Assembly (NCBI GenBank): GCA_003602535.1
Contig: QQSA01000075.1
Coordinates: forward strand, 3,853 to 63,338
Length of the DNA stretch: 59,486 nucleotides
Direction: 5' to 3'
Origin: Candidatus Poseidoniales archaeon
GTDB taxonomy: Archaea > Thermoplasmatota > Poseidoniia > Poseidoniales > Poseidoniaceae
Part shown: positions 1 through 7,106 of the stretch, in pieces
Numbering within the stretch: the first letter of the stretch is position 1
Layout: every line of letters starts with the position of its first letter
Position numbers and translations under genes: made by a program
Notes under the pieces: model-generated
Seen by the model: the letters and a program-made list of their open reading frames with translations, nothing else
Told to the model about the DNA's origin: nothing
The model's database searches: none

Positions 1-1
1 T

Positions 2-409
2 ATGGTAGAGCGTGAGCAAGTCGACTTAACTAAGAATTTTCTTCTTTCATTGATGGAAGAACAACTTGATATTCAACAACATGTAATGGTTGATGTTTCC
101 AATAAACCAATCGTTCACAACGGTGACACATTGCGCCATATGGCTGCAAGGATCGTCGAAGAAGCTACTACTGTTTCTCCCAAAGGATTAGCAGAAGATG
201 TTTTGTCTCGTGCAGGGATTGATAACCATCTGCCTGCGGAACCTCAAATTAAATCCGGTCATCTAAAGCACGTCGGAAAGAGGGCTAAAAAAATAGCCAG
301 AAACGAAAGGAAAGTCAAGACAAGGCGTGCAGTTAGAAGGGCCCGCTCACGGCCTGCTGTTGGTAGAGAATTCGCTCCAAGGAAACGAGCAAGAAAAATT
401 GCTCGTTGA
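2..409 (+). CDS. Hypothetical protein with basic C-terminus (probably 5' truncated by window edge)
   Basis: The reading frame is open from the first bases of the window and the ATG at base 2 may be internal, so this is probably the 3' end of a longer gene. The visible 135 residues have a mixed helical first part (to about residue 85) and a strongly basic tail rich in Lys and Arg (about residues 85-135, with the run KRAKKIARNERKVKTRRAVR). Such a tail suggests nucleic-acid or ribosome binding, which is inference. I do not recognise the family. It lies 50 bases upstream of the acyl-CoA dehydrogenase on the same strand. Confidence 0.55.
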   Translation: MVEREQVDLTKNFLLSLMEEQLDIQQHVMVDVSNKPIVHNGDTLRHMAARIVEEATTVSPKGLAEDVLSRAGIDNHLPAEPQIKSGHLKHVGKRAKKIARNERKVKTRRAVRRARSRPAVGREFAPRKRARKIAR

Positions 410-459
410 AACCGAACACAAAAAAGCAAAACCATCCCCGCCTTACACAGTGATGTGTT

Positions 460-1653
460 ATGGACATAGCAAATCCTAGCGATGAGCACCAAATGCTACG
501 TGAAATGGTTCGCGATTTCGTCACTGAAAACGTAGAACCTCAAGCATTAGAATATGACCGTGATGAAAAATTCAATTTGGAACTCTTAAGATCTCTAGGT
601 GATTTAGGTCTACTTGGAATTACAGCAAGTGAAGAGTACGGAGGTGCTGGTTTGGATGCAGTAGCTACCGTAATCGTTCATGAAGAACTTTCTGCAAGCG
701 ATCCAGGATTTGCTCTTGCTTACCTAGCACATTCTATGTTATTTGTAAATAATCTTGAATTCAATGGGAATGATTCACAACGTGCTCGAATTTTGCCTAA
801 AGTTTGCTCAGGAGAATGGATTGGCGCAATGGCAATGAGTGAACCAGATGCAGGAACTGATGTACTTGGACTGACAACTACTGCAGAATTACGAGATGAT
901 GGATCATGGGTAATAAATGGCCGTAAAATGTGGATTACAAACGGATGTCTCGATGATGATGGGACTCCCGCAGATGTTGTTTGGGTTTATGCGAAAACCG
1001 GGGTTGATGAAAGAGGGAAAGCACAAATTTCCACTTTCCTTGTCGAGAATGGACATGCAGGTTACAGCGTCGGTCAGAAAATAATGGATAAGACCGGAAT
1101 GAGGGCATCAAATACCGCTGAATTAGTGTTCGAGGATTGTGTTGTCCCTGGTGATAATTTGGTTGGAGAAGTTGGCGATTCCATGATTCATATGATGAGA
1201 AATCTCGAACTAGAGAGACTAACCCTTGCTGCTATGTCTTTGGGAATTGCAAGAAGGTCACTTCATGAGATGAACAAATATGCCACAGACCGGACAGCAT
1301 TCGGAAATCAGATCAGGAATTTTGGGCAGATGCAAAGATACATTGGAGAATCATGGGCAAAGTACAGGGCAATGCGCTCTTACATTTACGATACAGCCAA
1401 TAACATGGGTCTTGGAAATGCTGGTCAAAGACTTGACTCTGATGGAGTCAAACTATTCGCGACTACAGCAGCGAAGGAAATTGCTGATGCTGCTATACAA
1501 GTCATGGGTGGATACGGATATGTCGCAGAGTATGTAGTTGAAAGGTTGTGGAGAGATTCCAAACTTTTAGAAATTGGTGGCGGAACTATCGAGTCGCATC
1601 AAAAGAACATCACAAGGGATTTGTCAAAAACCCCTGAAGTGATTAACGATTAA
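460..1653 (+). CDS. Acyl-CoA dehydrogenase (isovaleryl-CoA-dehydrogenase-like)
   Basis: A 397-residue flavoprotein of normal family length that would oxidise an acyl-CoA to the 2-enoyl-CoA using FAD and pass electrons to an electron-transfer flavoprotein. The family signature AMSEPDAGTD is at about residues 124-133, and WITNG at about 158-162. The usual C-terminal catalytic Glu position (E in YEGT of medium-chain enzymes) reads GGGT here. Instead the helix motif LELERLTLA at about 249-257 carries a Glu (E252) where isovaleryl-CoA dehydrogenase has its base. This points to the IVD or long-chain branch, so leucine or branched-chain catabolism or beta-oxidation are both possible. A 3-hydroxyacyl-CoA dehydrogenase and a thiolase lie elsewhere in the window. 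The substrate cannot be fixed from sequence. Confidence 0.93.
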   Translation: MDIANPSDEHQMLREMVRDFVTENVEPQALEYDRDEKFNLELLRSLGDLGLLGITASEEYGGAGLDAVATVIVHEELSASDPGFALAYLAHSMLFVNNLEFNGNDSQRARILPKVCSGEWIGAMAMSEPDAGTDVLGLTTTAELRDDGSWVINGRKMWITNGCLDDDGTPADVVWVYAKTGVDERGKAQISTFLVENGHAGYSVGQKIMDKTGMRASNTAELVFEDCVVPGDNLVGEVGDSMIHMMRNLELERLTLAAMSLGIARRSLHEMNKYATDRTAFGNQIRNFGQMQRYIGESWAKYRAMRSYIYDTANNMGLGNAGQRLDSDGVKLFATTAAKEIADAAIQVMGGYGYVAEYVVERLWRDSKLLEIGGGTIESHQKNITRDLSKTPEVIND

Positions 1654-1712
1654 TTTTGGTATTTGTACCGGAATCTAATAGTACTTAGCGATTAGTCGAT
1701 GTACTGATATTC

Positions 1713-2642
1713 ATGGACGCTGATACAAAAATCAAAGCTGGTTGGATAACATTTGCCGCAGCAGTTGTATTTACGATTTTGATTTTTGGTGTTATGGATC
1801 CTGATCAAGATGCAGTGGACAAGTGCGAAGATGAACTAGACGAAAATGGTGAATCTACTAGTCGTTGTCAAGATGTACTTGATGATGATGAGACATTAAA
1901 CGGCCTGATGGCTGTATTTTGCTGCATACCTACTGTAGGAGCCGCAGTATTATTGGGGCTTGGATATAATTCTAAAAACCAGATGACAACAACAATAATT
2001 CACGCACCTGCGCCGATTATACAAAATCCTGCATATATGATGCCAGCTCAGCCAACATATGCTCCTCCAGTTGTTCATCACCCGACACAATCTGAATTGG
2101 ATGCACAAATGAATATGCAGCGTATGCAAAATGTTGAGTTATTGCGTGCCGAAGGTCGTCTGATGGAAGCAGCATTGGAAGCAGAGCAAGCTGGTGAGTA
2201 TTCTTTGGCGGGTGAACTACGATCACTTGCTGAACAACAACTCAGAGATAGTCACGCTCCCAAATCGAATAATGAAGATGTGTATCTAGCATTTTTGACT
2301 ACTGCATTAGCTGATGGTTTCTTGTCAAAAGAAGAAGAAAACCTTCTCGAAGTGCAGAGGAATAAATTGGGTGTTAGTTGGGATGTTCACGTTAGTATGT
2401 TGGCGACAGCAGGTTATTCTCATGAAAAGCTGAAGTTGTTGCAAAATGCAAAAACTATGGAAGACAGTGGCCGTTTCCTTGAATCGGCAACTTTGTATGA
2501 ATCTGCAGGCAACTTGGATAAAGCCCAGATGCTACGAATGAAAGCTTCAATGTTAGATAACCAACCTTCTAGCGTGACATACAATATATCTGATTCAGCA
2601 GTTGGCGGTAATATTGGGTTGGGCAATGACAGCAACCAATGA
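1713..2642 (+). CDS. Membrane protein with TerB-like segment and helical hairpin repeats, unknown function
   Basis: A 309-residue protein with two membrane segments (about residues 11-27 and 66-84) around a short acidic, two-cysteine-pair loop, then a Pro-rich linker with PAPIIQNPAYMMPAQP. A soluble C-terminal half follows. It holds two copies of a roughly 30-residue helical motif with the pattern G-x-x-x-E-A/S-A then AG then L-A/DKA then LR (about 150-178 and 247-276). Between them is a segment with ADGFLSKEEENLL that resembles TerB-like domains. The stop overlaps the next gene's start (ATGA), so the two are probably translationally coupled. I do not recognise a named family. Confidence 0.8.
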   Translation: MDADTKIKAGWITFAAAVVFTILIFGVMDPDQDAVDKCEDELDENGESTSRCQDVLDDDETLNGLMAVFCCIPTVGAAVLLGLGYNSKNQMTTTIIHAPAPIIQNPAYMMPAQPTYAPPVVHHPTQSELDAQMNMQRMQNVELLRAEGRLMEAALEAEQAGEYSLAGELRSLAEQQLRDSHAPKSNNEDVYLAFLTTALADGFLSKEEENLLEVQRNKLGVSWDVHVSMLATAGYSHEKLKLLQNAKTMEDSGRFLESATLYESAGNLDKAQMLRMKASMLDNQPSSVTYNISDSAVGGNIGLGNDSNQ

Positions 2643-3337
2643 TACTAGGAATTAAAATACTTGATTTTTGTGCAAATTCCATGCAACATCCGAACAATCA
2701 ATTTGTTGATGAGTTGGTTCGGCAGTTGAGATATGTGACCGGAGTTCTTGTTGCACCTGGAATACCTCAAAAAAAATTAACCAATGCAATTACGAAGAAC
2801 AGTTATGTTGGAACAGATCCAGTTGTTGGGTTGATTGATTGTACAGTGTTTGGTTCTGCTAAAGATCATATTATGTTCACCGCTGGTGGAATTTATTGGA
2901 ATCATCTTGCATCGACCCCGACTTCGGGATCTATTAGATATACAGATTTTAGTCAATGTTACTTCAAATCTGCAGGACTAATGTCTGGTATTGATTCTAG
3001 TAGGGGTGATAATATCAGTACATCTGGATCTAACACTCCTAAAAAAGATGTAATAAATTTGCTGAATTCAATAAAAAATCTAGCAGCATCTCATGGAATT
3101 GGAACTGTTCAACAACAAAATATGCAAGTCAATAATTGGAATAGTCACTCATCAAATTCATATATCCAAGAGCAACCACAACCTAAGAGTAAATCAGAAC
3201 TTCTCGCATTAGCTCATAATATGAGCCAAGCAAAAAATTGGGATGCTGCAATTAAAGCGTATGAAGATGCAGGAGAATACCGAATGGCAGGACTAGTCCG
3301 TGATCAAAAAGCACAATGGAATCGCAATCACAATTGA
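2639..3337 (+). CDS. Unknown protein coupled to the upstream TerB-like gene
   Basis: A 232-residue protein whose ATG overlaps the stop of the preceding gene (ATGA). The N-terminal domain of about 150 residues has no motif I recognise. It has a hydrophobic beta-rich look with DPVVGLIDCTVFGSAKDHI and a GGIYW turn, which recalls the compact PH-like or WGR-like domains that lack catalytic residues. A Gln/Asn/Ser-rich linker follows (about 155-185). The last 45 residues are one copy of the helical motif found twice in the upstream protein (AKNWDAAIKAYEDAGEYRMA). The shared module and overlap argue that both products work together, perhaps as a membrane-anchored scaffold. No function is assigned. 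Confidence 0.75.
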   Translation: MILGIKILDFCANSMQHPNNQFVDELVRQLRYVTGVLVAPGIPQKKLTNAITKNSYVGTDPVVGLIDCTVFGSAKDHIMFTAGGIYWNHLASTPTSGSIRYTDFSQCYFKSAGLMSGIDSSRGDNISTSGSNTPKKDVINLLNSIKNLAASHGIGTVQQQNMQVNNWNSHSSNSYIQEQPQPKSKSELLALAHNMSQAKNWDAAIKAYEDAGEYRMAGLVRDQKAQWNRNHN

Positions 3338-3350
3338 TTGAATAATTGTT

Positions 3351-5474
3351 TCATGATTGTTGCCAATCAGTTCCATTCCACCATAATGTGGTTCCATTAT
3401 CCATGGATCTCCATGTATTGCCATTTTCATCAGTCCATTGTTGAACAACGGTAGGTTCAGCGACAGGTTCTGTGTATGGTATTGTCAAATCACTTTGTGG
3501 AATAGACACTTGAGCTTCAGTATGAGTTGCCTGGAATGGCTTGAACTGGCCCGGCATTAATTGCTGGTCGAAATTTTTAGCAGGTTCAATAATCGAATCA
3601 GTATTTTTTTGCCTGATAACAAATACCGCAACACCTGCAATCAACAGAAGCAAAATTATCGAGGTAATCAAGATCCAATTGCTACCTTCATCATCGTCTT
3701 CTTTCTCAGCAGCCGCTTTTTCTGCAGCGAGTTGTTCGTTATCGCCAACTCCATCTCCGTCACTATCTTTTGTTTCGTCTGGATCATCAGGGAATGCATC
3801 TGCGTTGTCACCAACAGTGTCGCCATCAGAATCCAATGTTTCATTTGCATCATTAGGGAATACATCTGCATTGTCTCCAACACCGTCCATATCGGAGTCT
3901 ACAGTTTCGTTTGGATCGTTAGGGAATACATCTGCATTGTCACCGACATTGTCGTCATCAGAGTCCATAGTTTCGTTTGGATCGTTAGGGAATGCATCAG
4001 AATTGTCTCCTACATTGTCACCATCAGAGTCTACAGTTTCGTTTGCATCATTAGGGAATGCATCTGCATTGTCTCCTACAGTGTCGCCATCAGAATCCAT
4101 TGTTTCGTTTGCATCGTTAGGGAATGCATCAGAGTTATCTCCAACTCCATCCATGTCGGAGTCTACAGTTTCGCTTGCATCGTTAGGGAATGCATCTGCG
4201 TTGTCACCAACAGTGTCGCCATCAGAATCCAATGTTTCATTTGCATCATTGGGGAATACATCTGCATTGTCTCCAACTCCGTCCATATCGGAGTCTACAG
4301 TTTCGCTTGAATCGTTAGGGAATGCGTCTGCATTATCACCAACAGTGTCGCCATCCGAATCCATTGTTTCATTTGCATCATTAGGGAATGCATCAGAATT
4401 GTCTCCGACATTGTCACCATCAGAATCCATTGTTTCTGTTGGGTCATTAGGGAATGCATCTGCATTGTCTCCGACAGTGTCGCCATCAGAATCCATTGTT
4501 TCTGTAGGATCATTAGGGAATGCATCTGCATTGTCACCGACATTGTCTCCATCAGAATCCATAGTCTCATTTGGATCATTAGGGAATGCATCTGCATTAT
4601 CTCCAACACCGTCTGAATCAGAATCAGTGTCCTCGTTAGGGTCGCTAGGGAATGCATCATCCCCATCTAATGTTCCATCACCATCGCTATCAATATCGAT
4701 AATATCTGCAGAATCAATACTTTCGACAGTAGCTCCAAATTCAGTACCGTCGTGAGGAGTTACCTTAACTGTCCATTCTTCACCAACTGATGTTGATGAT
4801 GAAGGAATTGTTGAAACATCATTGAAGGAGGATCTTACAACTCCATTAACGTACCATCGAATCTGAGTAGTTCCTTCAGGGTCACTATCATCATCAGAGT
4901 AGGTATATGATAGTGTCAAGGACTGGTCGACTTCTACATTTCCACTAGGTGTGATCATGACATTCGAGGCAACAGGAGGTGTATTTGTTGGGGGTGCTGC
5001 ACCTTCTGGTACAGTCCAAGAGTTGGTCCCCCAGTTGTCATTACTGTTCATATTGTTACCATTTGCATATAACACTGCTAAATCGAATGTAACATCTCCA
5101 GTTCCTACTGCAGGTGCAGTCCAATCAGCAGTCCATGAACGCTGACCATCATTACTATGTGTTAATTCGCCACTAGATGCCTTAACTCGATTTCCTAAAT
5201 TCGACCATGTTCCACTAGATGAATCAAGATTGAAACCACCTTGTCCACTGGATGACATTCCGCTACCTGACCACGTAAGTGAGTATGTGGTGCCAGGGGT
5301 ATATGATGATGGTAATCCATTCATCGTAGGCATGATCATTGCATCTGTATTGTGGCAGCCACAACCTGATGTAGTTGACCCAGTTTTTCCTGATGAATTA
5401 GCATCAGCAAGATTTAATCCCGAAACAGCGATTAACAAAATACTAATCAGAAATGCACGCAAAACAGGTGACAT
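3351..5474 (-). CDS. Surface protein: signal peptide, Cys-rich N-domain, 14 TSP3 repeats, TM, Trp-rich tail
   Basis: A 707-residue type I surface protein. Residues 1-26 are a signal peptide. About 27-155 contain GCGCHN and resemble the reeler-like domain seen in bacterial and archaeal surface proteins. About 163-255 are an Ig-like domain with a WYVNG strand. Residues 262-569 are 14 tandem 22-residue aspartate-rich repeats (DSDGDxVGDNADAFPNDPNE) of the calcium-binding thrombospondin-3 type, with a partial fifteenth. A Lys/Glu-rich spacer precedes one membrane helix (about 598-620). The cytoplasmic tail ends in a Trp-rich motif (WRSMDNGTTLWWNGTDW). It is probably an adhesin or cell-surface stalk; the ligand is unknown. 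A tRNA gene lies upstream. Confidence 0.88.
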   Translation of the reverse strand: MSPVLRAFLISILLIAVSGLNLADANSSGKTGSTTSGCGCHNTDAMIMPTMNGLPSSYTPGTTYSLTWSGSGMSSSGQGGFNLDSSSGTWSNLGNRVKASSGELTHSNDGQRSWTADWTAPAVGTGDVTFDLAVLYANGNNMNSNDNWGTNSWTVPEGAAPPTNTPPVASNVMITPSGNVEVDQSLTLSYTYSDDDSDPEGTTQIRWYVNGVVRSSFNDVSTIPSSSTSVGEEWTVKVTPHDGTEFGATVESIDSADIIDIDSDGDGTLDGDDAFPSDPNEDTDSDSDGVGDNADAFPNDPNETMDSDGDNVGDNADAFPNDPTETMDSDGDTVGDNADAFPNDPTETMDSDGDNVGDNSDAFPNDANETMDSDGDTVGDNADAFPNDSSETVDSDMDGVGDNADVFPNDANETLDSDGDTVGDNADAFPNDASETVDSDMDGVGDNSDAFPNDANETMDSDGDTVGDNADAFPNDANETVDSDGDNVGDNSDAFPNDPNETMDSDDDNVGDNADVFPNDPNETVDSDMDGVGDNADVFPNDANETLDSDGDTVGDNADAFPDDPDETKDSDGDGVGDNEQLAAEKAAAEKEDDDEGSNWILITSIILLLLIAGVAVFVIRQKNTDSIIEPAKNFDQQLMPGQFKPFQATHTEAQVSIPQSDLTIPYTEPVAEPTVVQQWTDENGNTWRSMDNGTTLWWNGTDWQQS
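3768..4691 (-). repeat. 66-base tandem repeat array coding 14 TSP3 units
   Basis: Fourteen in-frame repeats of 66 bases, each coding 22 residues with alternating Asp (D-S-D-x-D-x-V-G-D-N-x-D-x-F-P-N-D). Variation concentrates at three places: residue 4-6 of the unit (GDT, GDN, MDG, DDN), Ala/Ser at 11, and the Pro/Ala-Asn/Thr/Ser before Glu. The MDG-ADV units recur at spaced intervals, which suggests expansion by duplication of multi-repeat blocks. It is coding sequence, not CRISPR. Confidence 0.9.
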
Positions 5475-5516
5475 AACTTCTCGTCACCAAAATTCTCTTT
5501 TCACTATTGTGGTACG

Positions 5517-5540
5517 CAGATTTAACAAAACACTAATCTG
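5517..5540. promoter_or_regulatory. Inverted repeat upstream of the TSP3 surface-protein gene
   Basis: Perfect 6-base arms CAGATT and AATCTG are separated by 12 A-rich bases. The dyad lies about 43-66 bases upstream of the surface-protein start and 20 bases past the tRNA 3' end. It could be an operator or part of a processing or termination signal for the tRNA transcript; neither is proven. Confidence 0.3.
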
Positions 5541-5544
5541 AACC

Positions 5545-5549
5545 AAAAA
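5545..5549 (-). terminator. Oligo-T run after tRNA-Gln
   Basis: Five T residues on the tRNA strand begin about 11 bases after the tRNA discriminator base. Short T-runs are the usual archaeal termination signal. The same transcript could read on into the surface-protein gene, so this is a weak call. Confidence 0.35.
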
Positions 5550-5559
5550 TGATGGGGGA

Positions 5560-5632
5560 TAGTCCTGGTCGGAATCGAACCGACGTCCCCGGGACCAAAA
5601 CCCGAGATGATGGACCACTACACTACAGGACT
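5560..5632 (-). tRNA. tRNA-Gln (anticodon TTG)
   Basis: The minus strand folds into a full cloverleaf. The 7-bp acceptor pairs AGTCCTG with CAGGACT and the discriminator base is A. The anticodon stem TCGGG/CCCGG closes the loop TTTTGGT, giving anticodon TTG (glutamine CAA/CAG). The T stem GTCGG/CCGAC closes the loop TTCGATT. CCA is not encoded (the next bases are TCC), so the CCA-adding enzyme must supply it. No intron is seen. It lies 23 bases downstream of the HD-domain gene on the same strand, with no obvious TATA box between them, so it may be processed from a shared transcript. Confidence 0.95.
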
Positions 5633-5655
5633 GTGGTATTCGGGCCGTACCCAAT

Positions 5656-6105
5656 TCACTTCAAGTGCGTTTCGCCTATAACTTCTCTTGCAGAAGCGAT
5701 AAATTCAGACAAATCTAGGCCCTGTGAATCTTCGTAGATTCGGGCCATTAAGGCCATGTCTAACTTGTCCAGATACTTCACAAACTTAGCTTCAGGCGTG
5801 TTGCCAGCCTCATACTCCTCGAATAACGCCAACCATTGCGGAGCTAATCTTTCCATGGCAGCATGTTCATCTTCACTTTTGGTGCTTGTATCATCATGTG
5901 GTGTGAGGTCTCCGACTTCAACTTCAGGAAGGTCGTGGACCAAGCACATTTCCAAAACTCTCATTTTGTCAAGTTCATCTGGACACAAATGCATTGCTAG
6001 AATCGACATACCCCATGAATGGGCAGCAACACTCTCAGGAGATTCTACGCCAGCTCTTACCCAGCCAGTTCGCATTACATGCTTTAGGTGAAGCCATTCA
6101 CGCAT
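5656..6105 (-). CDS. HD-domain 5'-deoxynucleotidase (YfbR/HDDC2 family)
   Basis: A 149-residue single-domain metal-dependent phosphohydrolase, somewhat shorter than typical family members. The HD signature is complete: ESVAAHSWG gives the first metal His, VHDLPEVEVGDLTPHD gives the His-Asp pair and following acidic residues, and KYLDKLDM gives the last Asp. Family members remove phosphate from deoxynucleoside 5'-monophosphates and help to balance nucleotide pools. It is followed on the same strand by tRNA-Gln and is divergent from the 3-hydroxyacyl-CoA dehydrogenase. The family call is firm; the exact nucleotide preference is inferred. Confidence 0.88.
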   Translation of the reverse strand: MREWLHLKHVMRTGWVRAGVESPESVAAHSWGMSILAMHLCPDELDKMRVLEMCLVHDLPEVEVGDLTPHDDTSTKSEDEHAAMERLAPQWLALFEEYEAGNTPEAKFVKYLDKLDMALMARIYEDSQGLDLSEFIASAREVIGETHLK

Positions 6106-6198
6106 ACAACCGGTAAGTCGACTTTACATTAGAACCATCTGCTGATATTTCATAGTTCGAAGCCAATTATGATGAATGGGGAACTATTCGGGTTGGTT

Positions 6199-7050
6199 AT
6201 GAGCATCTCGAAAATGGCTGTTCTCGGCGCAGGGCAAATGGGAAATGGAATAACTCAAGTAGCAGCTTGCGCTGGAATTGAAGTTGTAATGATCGATATT
6301 AAACAGGAATTTGTTGATAAGGGAATTGCTACAATAGAAAAGTCTCTTGCCAAACTCGTTTCCAAAGAGAGAATGACTCAGATTGATGCAGATTCTGCAC
6401 GTGCAAGAATCACTACTGCAATTGATAGGTCGGCCTGCAGTGATGTTGACTTAGTTGTTGAAGCGGTCCCTGAAATCTTAGATCTCAAGATTTCAATATT
6501 TGCCGAACTTGATAATATTTGCAAACCTGAATGCATTCTTGCTTCTAACACTTCATCGATTTCAATAAACACGATTGCAGATTCTACCAGTAGACCGGAT
6601 AAGGTAATTGGAATGCATTTCATGAATCCTGTTCCTATCATGAAATTAGTTGAAGTCATAAATGGAAAGAATACTTCTGAAGATGTGACATCAACAGTTC
6701 TGGATGCAGCTGAAAAAATGGGTAAGATTCCTTTGATGTGTAATGATTCACCTGGTTTCGTTTCCAATAGAATTCTGTGTCCGATGATTAATGAAGCAAT
6801 TTTAACTCTTCAAGAAGGAGTAGCAGAACCTGAAGCAATTGATGGAATTATGAAACTAGGAATGAATCACCCTATCGGCCCATTAGCTCTTTCCGATCTT
6901 ATTGGTAACGATACAGTATTGCATATCATGAATGTACTCCACGAAGGTTTAGCAGATGACAAATATGCACCTGCTCCACTGCTAATAGAAATGGTTGAGG
7001 CTGGTAAACTAGGCCGAAAATCGGGTAAAGGTTTCTACGATTATTCATAG
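6199..7050 (+). CDS. 3-hydroxyacyl-CoA (3-hydroxybutyryl-CoA) dehydrogenase
   Basis: An NAD-dependent enzyme of about 283 residues that interconverts 3-hydroxyacyl-CoA and 3-ketoacyl-CoA. The N-terminal Rossmann motif is AVLGAGQMGNGI. Other family motifs are ASNTSSISI, GMHFMNPVPIMKLVE with the catalytic His, and NDSPGFVSNRI. The C-terminal domain contains DLIGNDTVLHIM and ends GRKSGKGFYDY. An upstream ATG at 6169 would add 10 residues with no homology, so the ATG at 6199 is preferred. It is a stand-alone enzyme without a fused enoyl-CoA hydratase. With the acyl-CoA dehydrogenase and thiolase in this window it suggests fatty-acid or branched-chain acyl breakdown. Confidence 0.92.
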   Translation: MSISKMAVLGAGQMGNGITQVAACAGIEVVMIDIKQEFVDKGIATIEKSLAKLVSKERMTQIDADSARARITTAIDRSACSDVDLVVEAVPEILDLKISIFAELDNICKPECILASNTSSISINTIADSTSRPDKVIGMHFMNPVPIMKLVEVINGKNTSEDVTSTVLDAAEKMGKIPLMCNDSPGFVSNRILCPMINEAILTLQEGVAEPEAIDGIMKLGMNHPIGPLALSDLIGNDTVLHIMNVLHEGLADDKYAPAPLLIEMVEAGKLGRKSGKGFYDYS

Positions 7051-7076
7051 AACTTTTTTGTGCAGTCTTGCCCAAG

Positions 7077-7085
7077 AGTTTAGTT
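7077..7085 (+). promoter_or_regulatory. TATA-like box for the WD40/TSP3 surface-protein gene
   Basis: AGTTTAGTT lies about 25 bases before the ATG at 7107, the spacing expected for a leaderless archaeal mRNA. It supports 7107 as the start rather than the in-frame start at 7068, but the motif is weak. Confidence 0.3.
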
Positions 7086-7106
7086 GAGAAGCGCATTAGC
7101 GTGAAC

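Noticed and set aside
3768..4691. Regular repeats looking like a CRISPR or satellite array
   Set aside because: Unit length is 66 with no variable spacers, and all units are in frame with the surface protein.
3541..4755. Long plus-strand open frame (404 residues) opposite the TSP3 array
   Set aside because: It is the mirror of the 66-base repeats: repeated Asp codons on the coding strand give Ser/Ile runs without stops. It has no independent features.
5549..5737. Open frame across tRNA-Gln
   Set aside because: It crosses the tRNA gene and opposes the HD-domain gene.
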